Below, piece after piece: positions 39,304-50,414 of a DNA stretch of 64,000 bases (positions within the stretch are counted from its first letter, which is position 1; each line of letters starts with the position of its first letter). The notes beneath the pieces are model-generated. The model worked only from the letters and a program-made list of their open reading frames with translations, had not been told where the DNA came from and made no database searches. Position numbers and translations under genes: made by a program. This DNA is from Cryoendolithus antarcticus (lineage: Eukaryota > Ascomycota > Dothideomycetes > Cladosporiales > Cladosporiaceae), in assembly GCA_002077065.1 (NCBI GenBank), contig NAJO01000002.1, positions 1,302,001-1,366,000 of the forward strand. The letters are read 5' to 3'.

Positions 39304-39852
39304 ATGGCGTCTGTCTCTTCTCATGATACAGCGATCCTGGGCCCATCCAGCCTCTCACCACGACGCGCTCACAAAGCAGCGGTGTCGAAGGTCAACAACT
39401 CCCCTTCCGCTGTGGTATCAGCGTCACCTGATGATTCACCCTTGGATCTGGCCGCTGCCGTGCATGCACATACACTCCTCGACTCCGCACTCTACCTCCT
39501 CGCAGACACCACAGCTCATCTCGCTCGCCTGCCCTCGTCCCACCCCTACGCCGCGCTTCACGTCACGCTCTGGACTTTCGCAGCCGGCAGCTGGACGCAT
39601 GCGCGATGGAGTGCCGCGGCGGTGATGGCACGGAAGAGGTTGCCGTTGTGGCAGGGGTGCGAGATTGAGGTTGTGAGAGCGGAGGAAGGGGTGAGGAAAG
39701 TGGTAAGATTGTTGATGGGCACAAATAGAAACAATGAGGAGGATGTCGGTCAAGCTGAAGATGAATCTGGTCTTGGAAGAGCAGAGTACTGGAGAGATGG
39801 CAGGGATTTGATGAAGATGTGGGAGAAGGCGAAGCGTGGTGCAATGCGTTAG
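39304..39852 (+). CDS. Hypothetical protein, 182 residues
   Basis: I do not recognise this protein. The first 45 residues are Ser/Ala-rich and disordered. Residues about 48-130 look like two to three helices with DLAAAVHAHTLLDSALYLLA and YAALHVTLWTFAAGSW, followed by a basic stretch and RLPLWQGCEIEVVRAEEGVRK, cut here by my length rule. The last 40 residues are charged with a possible acidic loop. Composition and codon use look coding, unlike the overlapping frame on the same strand that begins at 39113. It could carry an upstream exon not seen here. Confidence is moderate that it is translated. Confidence 0.5.
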   Translation: MASVSSHDTAILGPSSLSPRRAHKAAVSKVNNSPSAVVSASPDDSPLDLAAAVHAHTLLDSALYLLADTTAHLARLPSSHPYAALHVTLWTFAAGSWTHARWSAAAVMARKRLPLWQGCEIEVVRAEEGVRKVVRLLMGTNRNNEEDVGQAEDESGLGRAEYWRDGRDLMKMWEKAKRGAMR

Positions 39853-40232
39853 CAGGAGTGCTAGAAGGTCCTTGATGTTTTACCGGCGGAACGACTAGTG
39901 GTCGGGTGACTCCCAAAGGAAGCGACTGCAATGAAGAGAATGATTTGTTGTCGGGCTGTCCCTTGCAGAAGCACTGTATACCAACATCGGCCCTTGCTAC
40001 CGTGCACCGCTATCATGCGTGTTTCCTGTCATCCCAGACCTCACCCTGCGCCAGTGCTAATACTGCAGTACAACAAGTGAGATCTCCTCCATCGTTCACC
40101 GACCTTGCCTTCAGCGTACGTGGCATGCTTCCTCGAATTTGATCGTGCCCGTCATTCTCGCCCTGCATTCAGTCGTATGGCGCGTACCAATCCGGTTATA
40201 TCTACCCAAGCTACTTTGCTTCGATTGTTCGC
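39853..40232. other. 3' region between the orphan gene and SPG1
   Basis: About 380 bases between convergent stops. No gene is evident. Confidence 0.5.
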
Positions 40233-41253
40233 TCAGCCGACGGACTGGTAAAGCAGCAGCGGCTCGCCTACGTGCTCAATCTCGGGGATGGTGCATCGGA
40301 GGTCGAAGGCTTTCGAGAGCACGATCTTGAATATCTGCACGTCATGTCAGCCTGCAGCTATGTCGCGATCTCGGATCCCAATCGCGCGGACTCACCTTCT
40401 GCACATTGATACTGTGACTCGTCGAACTGAAGATCAAACTCGCTTTCATTGCCTTCGCAAATCGCCTCGCTTGCAATGAGATCTCCTCCTGCTCCTCCCG
40501 CGGAAAATTCACGAAGTGATCGTATTTCGTGCCCACTAGGAAGGGGATTGCAGTCTTGTTGAAGCCTCGTCCTTGCCGATACCACTCCTTTATGGAGTTC
40601 AGTGTTGATTTGCGGGTCAGGTCAAACATGAACAGAATTGCAACGGCGTCGTTGCATACTAGCGGGAGCATATTGACGAACTCGCGCTGTCCACCGAGAT
40701 CCCAGATCGAGAAGGTGATTTCGGTGTTGCGGATTGAGATGGTTTTCTCCATGAAGTTCACGCCTGCGTTGGAAGTCAGTACACAGCCTGGAACATCTGG
40801 CATATCCAACTCCTGAATGTCACGATGTCACTTACCAAGCGTCTGGATATAATCCTCGTCCCAACTCCCCTCCACATACTTCACCATCAGACTTGTCTTT
40901 CCAATTTGCGCATCCCCCACCATCCCTACCTTGATCACCACACTGGCGTTCTTCTGCGCCGCTTGCGCCTGACTTCCGCCATACTGACTTCCTGTCCCCT
41001 GACCCGTGCTCGGTGGCCTACTAAGCCCGTTGCCATTCTGTTGTTGCTGTGACGGAGCTTCGCGGTCTGGTGTCGCATCTGCGGAGTGTGGATATGCGCG
41101 CGAGAAGCCAGTATCCGAGTAGGATGTCTGAGGCCGAGGGTCATAGGTCGGTTGCGCTGTGTGGAGGGAGGAGGCTGTTATGGTGTGCATGCTGGCATCG
41201 TCGAGCGGGGTGGGAGGATTGCTGCCAGCATTGGCTTGGGGGTCGTGGTCCAT
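40233..41253 (-). CDS. SPG1: Septum-promoting GTPase Spg1/Tem1, three exons
   Basis: Exons 41253-40836, 40763-40396 and 40334-40233 give 295 residues. The start at 41253 is the only ATG before the GTPase; the frame upstream begins with a non-ATG codon. A disordered Pro/Ser/Gln N-terminus (1-102) precedes a Ras-like domain with GDAQIGKT at 113-120, WDLGGQ at 160-165 and GTKYD as the base-recognition motif, all typical of Spg1/Tem1 rather than Ras. The last exon encodes [20 protein letters not shown] and a short GEPLLLYQS end; no CAAX box is present. Spg1 triggers the septation initiation/mitotic exit network at the spindle pole body. It is divergent from POL3 with 509 bases between. Confidence 0.93.
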
Positions 41254-41762
41254 GGTGGGCCGAAGAATACGAGTAAGAGCCAAGCCTGGCTAGAAGGCGT
41301 GTCTGGAAGCCCAGATACTCCCGGTCGTGTGGTCTCGCGCGTGGTGTGCTGCAACGGTGCTGCAACGGGGGACCAGGAGGTCGGGTGTAGCCCAATGTGG
41401 GGGTGTTTGTTTGTTGGGTCAGTTGCGAGCCTTGCTTCGAGCCTGCCTGAGACAAGACGAGACGATCGCGTTCCTTTCAAACGCTTCCGGGATATGCAGA
41501 GACACGAGCTATTATACACTACACTGCAGCGATTAGGAGACAACGCAGTGCCTTCGAAGATGCAGCTGAGAGGAGCACCAATCGCTGCTGAATGTGGGAT
41601 GCTCGGATTTGGCTCACGGACAGGGAGCGGTAGTGTTCCGATGACTAGCGCGTGTCTATCGCGTCACCCAGAGCGCGACTCTTAGATTGAGCTTCAGACG
41701 GAGTGCAGGCAATGTGATTGTAGATCACGCAACACTGCACTTGCCCCTCCACCATATCCATC
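41254..41762. other. Divergent promoter between SPG1 and POL3
   Basis: About 510 bases shared by two cell-cycle genes. CGCG-containing stretches occur (for example around 41650-41680) but no exact ACGCGT MCB box was found. Confidence 0.5.
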
Positions 41763-44700
41763 ATGCCTGGGGTAGTAATCCAACCCAAGGCAACACTGCC
41801 AGCCAAAAGAGTGCTTCAAGACACCACTAGCTCCCGCCGAAACGAGCAGCTCTCCCCATCCAAGCGACGAAAGCTGGACGACGGAGCAAAAACCTTCAAG
41901 AAGCCAGCGCGACGAGATGCCAAAGGGAACGTCATTGGGTCTAGTCAGCCCAAGAGTCAATTCGAAGAGGAAGTTCTCGAGAAGTTCACCCAGGACATCG
42001 ACACCTTGAAGCACAGCAACTCGGAGAAGGACCAGCAATGGACGAGACCACCTTTGGGTGACTTCAATGCAAGGAGCGATACTTTGACCTTCCAGCAGAT
42101 TGATGCTGAGGAGGGGACACTGCACGGCGGGAAGACATGTGTGAAGTTGTTTGGTGTGACCGAGACTGGCCACTCCGTCCTGCTCCATGTCACCGACTTT
42201 CAGCACTATCTCTATGTCGCTGCTCCGACGCAGTTCACCAGGGGCGATTGCGAGCCATACCGGGCGTATCTGGAGACTGCGCTGGCCCAGCATCAGTCAG
42301 CTATTGCATCCGTGCAGATGGTGATGCGAGAGAACATCTACGGCTTTCAGGGCAACCAGAAGAGTCCTTATCTCAAGATTACTGTCACGGACCCACGATT
42401 CATCAACCGACTACGAACAACCATCGAGCAAGGCAACGGCAACTACAAGGGAATGTGGAAATCTGTCGACGGCACGATCTTGACGTTCGACAGTATTCAG
42501 TATGTCCTGCGGTTCATGATTGACACACACGTAGCTGGCATGTCATGGGTGTCGGTCAACCCACAAAAGTACCATATGCTGCCTGCGAACGACCGACACT
42601 CGCATTGCCAGATTGAAGCACACTGTCATTACAGGGATCTCATAGCCCACCCGGTCGATGGTGAGTGGCAGAAGATGGCACCTCTCCGAGTGCTGAGCTT
42701 CGACATTGAGTGCGCTGGTCGCAAAGGTGTGTTCCCGGAAGCGAACATCGATCCAGTCATCCAGATTGCCAATGTGGTCACTCGATATGGTGAAAGCAAG
42801 CCCTTCGTCAGGAACGTCTTCTGCCTCGATACCTGCAGCTTAATCGTCAACACGCAGATCTTTGAGTTTGGAGGCCAAGATGCCGAGCAGAAGATGCTGA
42901 TGGCATGGCGGAACTTCCTCGAGGAGGTCGATCCAGACGTGATCATCGGCTACAACATTTGCAACTTCGACTTCCCTTACCTGCTGGACCGGGCGAAGCA
43001 CCTCAAAGTACCCAGATTTCCGTACTGGACAAGGCTAAAGAACATGCAATCCGTAGCGAAGGACACAAACTTCTCGAGCAAGCAAATGGGCAATCGAGAC
43101 ACCAAGGCCACCAACACGAACGGTCGCCTGCAGCTCGATCTCCTACAGCTGGTGCAGCGCGATCATCAGCTGCGTAGCTACACGCTCAACTCTGTCAGTG
43201 CACACTTCTTGAACGAGCAGAAGGAAGATGTACACCACACTATGATCACCGAGCTCTTCAACGGTACCGCAGAGTCAAGACGACGTCTAGCAGTGTACTG
43301 TCTGAAGGACGCATACCTGCCGCAACGTTTGATGGACAAGCTCATGTGCTTGGTCAACTACACCGAGATGGCAAGAGTTACGGGCGTGCCTTTCAATTTC
43401 CTCCTGGCTCGTGGACAGCAAGTCAAGTTCTTGAGTCAGCTGTTCCGGAAAGCACTTGAGCAGCAGCTCGTGGTCCCGAATCTGCGCACAGACAGCACAG
43501 ATGAGCAGTACGAGGGAGCTACGGTAATTGAACCTACCCGTGGCTATTACTCCGTGCCGGTCGCCACACTCGATTTTGCTTCACTATACCCGAGTATCAT
43601 CCAGGCTCACAATCTGTGCTACACCACGCTACTCAACAAGACTGCCGTCGAGAAGCTAAACCTAGTCAAGGACGAGGACTACATCGTCACACCGAATGGC
43701 GACATGTTCTGCACATCGAAAGTGCGCAAAGGTCTGCTCACCCAGATTCTGGAGGAGCTGCTGGGCGCACGAAAGCGTGCAAAGAAGGAACTCGCGGTCG
43801 AGACCGATACATTCAAACGAGCTGTGCTCAACGGTCGACAGCTTGCTCTGAAAGTCAGCGCTAACTCGGTATATGGTCTTACGGGTGCTACTGTTGGCAA
43901 GCTGCCCTGTCTGGCAATCGCTTCCAGCACGACGTCGTATGGTCGTCAGATGATCGAGCGGACGAAGGAAGAGGTCGAGCAGCGTTACACCATCGCTAAT
44001 GGCTACACCCACGACGCGCAAGTCATCTACGGTGACACTGACTCCGTGATGGTGAAGTTCGGTCCCAATGATTTGGCGAAGTGCATGGAGATGGGCAATG
44101 AAGCCGCGCAGTTCGTCTCCGACAAGTTCATTAAGCCGATCAAGCTTGAGTTCGAGAAGGTGTACTACCCATATCTGCTGATCAACAAGAAGCGCTATGC
44201 TGGCTTATACTGGACGAACACCGAGAAATACGACAAGATGGACACCAAGGGTATCGAGACGGTCCGCCGTGACAATTGCCGCATGGTGCAGACCGTCATC
44301 GAGACCAGTCTTCGCATGCTGCTAATCGATCAAGACGTTCAGGGTGCTCAAGAGTGAGTCCCGTCTCCCATGCATTTCAACAGACCCCTACTGACTTGCT
44401 CCCAGCTACGTCAAGGAGACCATCTCTTCTCTCCTGCAGAACCAGATCGACCTTTCCAACCTTGTGATCACAAAAGCCCTCACGAAATCCGACTACAGCA
44501 ACAAACAAGCCCATACCGAGCTCGCAGACCGCATGCGCAAACGCGACATAGGCTCAGCCCCAGCCCTCGGCGACCGCGTAGCCTACGTAATGATCAAAGG
44601 CGCCGCCGGCGCAAAAGGTTACGAGAAATCCGAAGACCCGATCTTCGTGCTGGAGAACAACTTGCCAATCGATACGAAGTACTACCTCGACAACCAGCTC

Positions 44701-45144
44701 GCGAAACCGCTCGGCCGCATCTTCGAGCCCATCCTTGGCGAGAAGAAAGCCGCGAGTCTGCTGACAGGCGAACACACCCGCTCTGTCTCCATCGCCGCGC
44801 CCTCCGTCGGCGGCCTCATGAAATTCGCCACAAAGACCTCAACCTGCCTCGGCTGCAAGAAACCCCTCACGCTCGCTTCCGAGAAAGGCGGCGCAGTGGG
44901 CGAAGAGTGCCGGCCCAGATTTGCCGAGCTGTACCAGAAAAGTATGGCCAAGGTTGCGGAGCTGGAGGTGCGGTTCGCGAGGCTGTGGACGCAGTGTCAG
45001 AGGTGTCAGGGGAGCATGCATAATGAGGTTATTTGTAGCTCGAGGGATTGCCCGATTTTCTATATGCGGATGAAGGCTAAGAAGGATGTGGAGGAGGGAG
45101 GGAGGGAGGTGGAGAGGTTTGATGGGGACGGGACGCTTTGGTAG
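41763..45144 (+). CDS. POL3: DNA polymerase delta catalytic subunit Pol3, two exons
   Basis: Exon 1 is 41763-44353 and exon 2 is 44406-45144, a 52-base intron between; the product is 1109 residues. N-terminal disordered tail with a basic patch (SKRRKLDD) is followed by the exonuclease domain: Exo [11 protein letters not shown] (about 313), Exo [17 protein letters not shown]. The polymerase domain has [15 protein letters not shown] (about 603), and YGDTDSVMV (about 755), the second catalytic aspartates. The C-terminus holds CysA and CysB; CysB ([18 protein letters not shown]) is intact and is the [4Fe-4S] site in yeast. CysA is C1011, C1014, then Gly1029 where other species have Cys, and C1032. 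Pol3 is the lagging-strand replicase with proofreading. Confidence 0.95.
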
Positions 45145-46945
45145 GGAGGCTGTTGGGGAATATGGAGAGAAGATGAGCATATTTGGGAAGGACGCAGTGG
45201 CACGCTGTGTGGCGGGAAGAGAGAAGAGGGGAAGACAGGGCTATGATACTTAGCATCTGCATGTTATCTTAGCACGCATATGTAAGGGACATCCTGCTAT
45301 GCCGGGCAGTGCCTGGGAAAGTAGTTCCTTTACACCGTGCAGTCTTGCACCGCACTACGTACGCTTTCCTGGTCAGCACTGGGGTGGCTGACGACGAGAA
45401 GTCTCAGCAGTCAGCTCGGGGCGGACTTACCTTCGTCGCTTGGGCGGCCTCAATTCATGCCACAACCGCCTCAGGATGTTGCTGCCCACACAGGATCGAT
45501 GTTGATCTCACACGCGACTCGAGTTGTTTTGCAGCACCGCCTTGCGCGAGAAGCTCGTTCGCCTCCAGCGATGAGACCAGAGGCGTCTTCTTCAGCCCTG
45601 CAGCACCCTTATCGTCACAGCCCAGATGAGAGGATCGACGCACATCCTCGCGTGCATCTAATCGAGTCAGGCATCCACGCAAAACAGCAATACGATCAAA
45701 GCACGGCCATGAAGTCACTTCCAAACCTCCAGTCTGCTTCACGAGCGCCCCGCTAATCGCGAAGTCGCACTTCACGTACCCGTCTGACAACAAGGTGCGG
45801 CTTCGGGCGAACGTTAAGCGCCACGCTGCAGCTCGAACGCGTTCCTGCATAAGCGCTTCCACGATAGGAGACTTTCGTCCACTCAGCTCGCGATTCTGGA
45901 AGGGTACCTGCAGGAGCGGGTTGCGGTGCATGCGTGCGATGCTCAGGTCGTGGACCTCGCGTGTTGGCGATGCAGCTTGTTGGTCGATGGGAATCGGAGA
46001 GTTTAGCCGGCGAGACGGGCGTGCCGAGTGCTCCTACACTTGGGCTGTGGCGTTCAGGTCATGCATGTCGCAGATGTCAACGGCGGGCGATGGGATCCCT
46101 GACGCCGAGGGTGTTTAGCGAGACGCCGTTGGTGTTTGGCGAAGGGCCGAGTCTGATGGCTGTCTCCCCCAGGCATTGCGGGCTGGGGCAGCGATGGCGA
46201 CGAGCAGTACAGCACCATCATGGATCTCCTGTAACTTGCAGCCGCTGACAATGCCTTGACCAGGTTATACATTGCCGCGCATACAGAACCAAACATCCCG
46301 TAGCCCCAAAATCGACCGAAACCAACAAGCGGATTCCCAAGCGCGTCGAAGAGCACAGACCCCGAGATGCTAAGCCGCTTTCGGCTGCTCGATCGCGCTT
46401 TCCCCTGTGCTCACCTCTCGAGATTGCAGTTCTCTCACATCCCCCATCCATCCCACCCCGTCGCTCATTTCTCCTCCCCCTCCACCGCCCTACGTCGTTG
46501 TTGACATCGCTGCCCGCGCTCTGCATACCTTCACTCTCTCAGGTTGCGGTAGTCGCCCTAGTCATTCTTTACCCACTCACTTCCCTTTCAGGGCTCTTCA
46601 CTTTCATTGTTGGGTGCCGTTCACTCCTTCCGGCACCGAGTCTTCACTCCTTCAGGCAGAGACCTGGGCTTCTTTGTCAACACATCGGCTGTTCAGATAG
46701 CACGACACGAAAACTACTCATTGGATAGACGGGGAAGGCGCGACTGTTGATCGCACCCAGGGGCCACGTCGACCGCCTAGAACTCGACCTCAGATTACCC
46801 CGAGTACTCGGCCAGGCACAGTATCAGGCCTCGACGAGGGATCACTGCCTGATAGAATTTCACGTACACATAACGACGCAACGCGGTCCTAATCAGAGGA
46901 TACTCCACGATTACCACGACCACAGCATTGGCACCAGCTGCCAGA
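45145..46945. other. 1.8 kb region between POL3 and the homeobox gene
   Basis: Long region without a firm gene. It probably contains a long leader or promoter for the homeobox gene. A minus-strand frame at 45455-45931 is listed separately at low confidence. The last 500 bases are C/T-rich, as in many fungal leaders. Confidence 0.5.
45455..45931 (-). CDS. Uncertain ORF, 158 codons
   Basis: The frame opens at an ATG at 45931 and is preceded in the same frame by further open sequence. It encodes MHRNPLLQVPFQNREL and RVRAAAWRLTFARSRTLL, then a mixed C-terminus with no known motif. NPLL resembles a block of the F-box-like family, but the flanking blocks are absent, so I do not assign it. It could be an exon, a decayed gene or a chance frame. 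Confidence 0.2.
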   Translation of the reverse strand: MHRNPLLQVPFQNRELSGRKSPIVEALMQERVRAAAWRLTFARSRTLLSDGYVKCDFAISGALVKQTGGLEVTSWPCFDRIAVLRGCLTRLDAREDVRRSSHLGCDDKGAAGLKKTPLVSSLEANELLAQGGAAKQLESRVRSTSILCGQQHPEAVVA

Positions 46946-49171
46946 ATGGCGGACGTCATGCTCCCGCCCGAGCAATACCAATCTGAGGACCTCCTGTCAG
47001 ACTCTCCCATTGAGGACGACAAGCCGTCGATGCTGCCACCATCCTCTCATGGGTCTTCAGCCAGCAGTGCTGCCGCTGCCGCACGCAGACCGCCGAGGAA
47101 GAGTACCCTGACTCAACAGCAAAAGAACCAGAAGCGACAAAGAGCAACACAGGATCAGCTTATGACGCTGGAGATCGAATTCAACAAGAACCCGACACCC
47201 ACTGCGCTCGTCAGGGAGAGGATAGCATCGGACATCAACATGACCGAGCGATCCGTACAGATCTGGTTCCAGAACAGGTAGGGTTGTGTATACTTCGATC
47301 ATTCCAGTACAGTCACTAATAGTACCTTCAGACGAGCCAAGATCAAGAACATCGCTAAACGAAGTATCGAGAGCGGCGAAGACTGCGATAGTATACCGGA
47401 CTCCATGCGACAGTACTTGGCGATGCAAGCGTACGGACCAAGCAAAGGGATGATGGGTAGCATGATGGGACGCGTTGGTCCCGGCTTCAGCCCATATGGA
47501 CCTGGGCTTGTCCTCAATACAGACCCTGGCGCCGGCAAGACGGTCATACAACATTTTCAGTGTAGGTCACTGTCGATCGGAACATGGCGGCGCGTTGGCC
47601 AGAGCAGCATGGACTTGGTCATCTTCTACTCGCCCGAGAAAGGCTGTGTCACGTATTACATCAATAACGACTCGGCTGGGTACAAGATCGAATACCCCTT
47701 CGCGTGGATCAAGAACATCACACTGGACCAAGGTGATGTGCAGGCTGCAGCAGAGGGTGCTTCGCAGAGGACTGGTGGTCTGGTCGTTGAGCTCACGAGA
47801 CCACCCAAGTTCTACATGGACAGCTCTGGAAGCGGAGGCTTCTACGAGTGCGGCGACTTCACGGAGGAACAGCAGGCCAGTCAGGTGATGACACATCATC
47901 TCGGTGGACCTTCGAAGACCCTCAGTGGCCAGCTTGCGAAGCTCGTGTCGCTTGAAGCATACCAGAATAGACACGCTGTCTTCGACCACAATCTGTTCGG
48001 TATTGCATCTGCGCCTGTGTCGCCAATCGTTCACCGACCTGCAAGTCAGCCAAACCATCTAGTACACCCGCATAACCCTATGAACCTCTTCCCGCACGAC
48101 CCCAACATGGGCTTGATGGGTCCCCCAGCACCCAGAGGACACAAGCGGCAACGCAGTCGATCTGTGCCTGCCGCCATCGACTTCTCGATGATCCGACAGC
48201 CGATGCCATCCTTCATGATACAGCACGAAGGACATGCCGCGCCATTACACATGCAAGATCCGGCCATCTTTGCCCCTCAACCCCAGTACCAGCATGCACA
48301 GAACTTTGCGCCAACCGGTAACCTGAGTATCGACACTTCAGCAAACTATGGCATGGACTTCCGATTTGCCGGTCCGATGTCAGCAACGACGCTGAACTCA
48401 CCGAGTGACTTTGGTACGCCTGCATTCTTCGCCTCGGCGCCCTCATCAGAGCCAATGCATCCAGTGCAATTCAGCACGCCACACAACAACAGCTATCTTG
48501 CAGTCGACCCGGGAGCCATGATCGGCACGAGCAACACGCCGCTTTCAATGGGCTATGGCGACCCTGCTATTGCAGACCACTCGCCACCACTCAGCGGAAT
48601 GGGACGAAGTCAGAGTGCTGATCTCTTCGGCACACCTGGCGACAACTCACAGCTCAATGACGAGGGCACATACTTGTCAGACTCTTTCAACAAACAGATG
48701 GCACTTCCCTTCCGAAGTCCAATGAATGACGACTTCCACTCTCCGATGCCAGATGGAGGCTTCACATTCGAGATGCCGCCTCCTTCGACATCGCATGGTG
48801 ATCTGAATATCCCTTACCGGATCGCCGACGGCACAGGCGACTACCAAAGTCCACCGCACCCGCAACAGGACGGCTCGATGTCGTTCCCGTCCCACACACC
48901 CGGTCAGCAACATCAGGACAGCGGTGTATCGTTTGACACACCCTCGCAGATGCCAAGGGAACAAGCAATGCACTTCCAAAGTCCCAAGAATGGCGGACTC
49001 CTTTACCAAGACTCGAATGTCTTCCAGAGTCCGTCGCCTATGCACCATGTGCCCGAGGGACAGCAGAGCTACCACCCAAGTCCGCAGAAGCACGATTCGC
49101 CCACTCAGGAGCAGATCGACATGCAGAACATGGGCATGTTCATCGATCCGAATTCGATTAGCCAGCACTAA
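46946..49171 (+). CDS. Homeobox transcription factor (Pho2/HTF1-like), two exons
   Basis: Exons 46946-47277 and 47332-49171 give 723 residues. The start at 46946 is the first ATG of the frame. The homeodomain spans about 60-119 and has [20 protein letters not shown] and [14 protein letters not shown]; the intron splits the first of the two Arg codons after WFQN, a common place in fungal homeobox genes. A conserved second domain at about 185-310 includes [30 protein letters not shown] and [15 protein letters not shown], found with fungal regulators such as Pho2 and the conidiation factor HTF1/MoHox2. The C-terminal half is Pro/Gln/Ser-rich with repeated FxSPM-like elements. A nuclear DNA-binding role is firm, the particular orthologue is not. 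Confidence 0.82.
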
Positions 49172-50414
49172 GCCAGCCGCTGCTTCAGGACGTTACGTCC
49201 ACTGCTTTTTCTGCGACCATGAAGCGTCCTTCTTGCCCGTTTGACCGCATTACCGCAATACTTCCCTTCGACCGCATGTTCGACACATAATCTTTAGTAA
49301 CACCAAACAATTTGGGCGTATAATCCGCCGCTGAGCGAGCGTGAGAAGTCCACGGCGGGGACTGGGGGCAATAATGAAACAATGTGCAGAGAATGAAAGC
49401 TCGTTTATTGGGTATTCGGGGCTGGGTGGTGTTCTTCTCTTAGGGGGGTGCAACGGGCGTTGTGCTTTGATACCCTGCTTTTCTGGTGAGCGAGGGTGCA
49501 AGTTGGTGGGTAGTTGAGTAGAGAAGGGTGATGGGGAGGATACTGGGGAGGATACTGGAGGTGTAGAGAGGAGGTTCACGTTGCGTTCTGGAAACGGACG
49601 GAAATGAGTGGGTGTATGCGGAAGTTGAGGTAGAGCAATCGAAGAAGCTCACAATTGTGTTTCTCACTGTCGGTCGCTCCGCGGGCCATAACTTCTCATC
49701 CTCTCCTGTTCGATGCTTGCCATCTGGGTTTCAATTTCCAAGTCACTCTCATCGACACAGGCGATAAGCGATATTTGAGGCTACAGAATCGCGACCAGTT
49801 GGTAGAGGAATGGCGATGTCAGTTGAACGCCATTCGGAGGATGGCTATGAAAAGATGCAATGCACGATGTTGGACAGTATTGCAGCACACTTCAAGACAC
49901 ATTATTGGGCGCACTGCCCTGATGCCTCCTCATGGCTCCGGAAAGGCTCTCAGTCGCGACTTATTAAATGCGCGTTCGACCACCTTCTTGTCTGTGTACG
50001 AACGTCTGTACAGCCCATGGGCAAAGTAAAGTAGTCTAGCAATATGCAAGATCTCGGGCTCATGTTGTCGTTGCGACACACAGCTCGCACACGAGAGTTT
50101 CTTGGTCCCATACATACGAAACATTTCCTCGTGAGACACCCTACCGATAGCTCAAAGCTAGGCGGAATAATGAAGTTCAATCTCGCTTGCTATTGGGGCA
50201 CTAAAACTACTTATTCTTATGCAAAACCAGAGGATCGCAGACCTCCCATCCCAGCGTAGCCTAGCACAGCCCTATGCGATGACCCTTGATACCCAGATGC
50301 CCGAGGACGCCGTTGCGAAAACCCAGAAGCTCGCTCGTTGGTATCCGATGCCCGTCGCAGCAATACAGACGCAAGCCGACCGATAAGCACTCCTCAGCAC
50401 TCCATCTCTTCCTC
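49172..50414. other. 1.2 kb 3' region between convergent homeobox and SamB genes
   Basis: Holds the two 3' untranslated regions. Several frames under 125 codons exist on both strands with no motif. I find no tRNA or repeat. Confidence 0.5.

Noticed and set aside
39113..39625. 170-codon plus-strand frame overlapping the orphan gene
   Set aside because: Its composition (His, Pro, Ser, Thr) and overlap with the better 182-codon frame make it a shadow.
41640..41690. CGCG-rich stretch considered as an MCB replication box
   Set aside because: No exact ACGCGT is present, so the call would be overreach.
45934..46356. Overlapping frames on both strands upstream of the homeobox gene
   Set aside because: No motif and mutually inconsistent; more likely promoter or leader sequence.
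49655..50259. Small plus-strand frames between homeobox gene and SamB
   Set aside because: No conserved motifs; likely 3' untranslated sequence.
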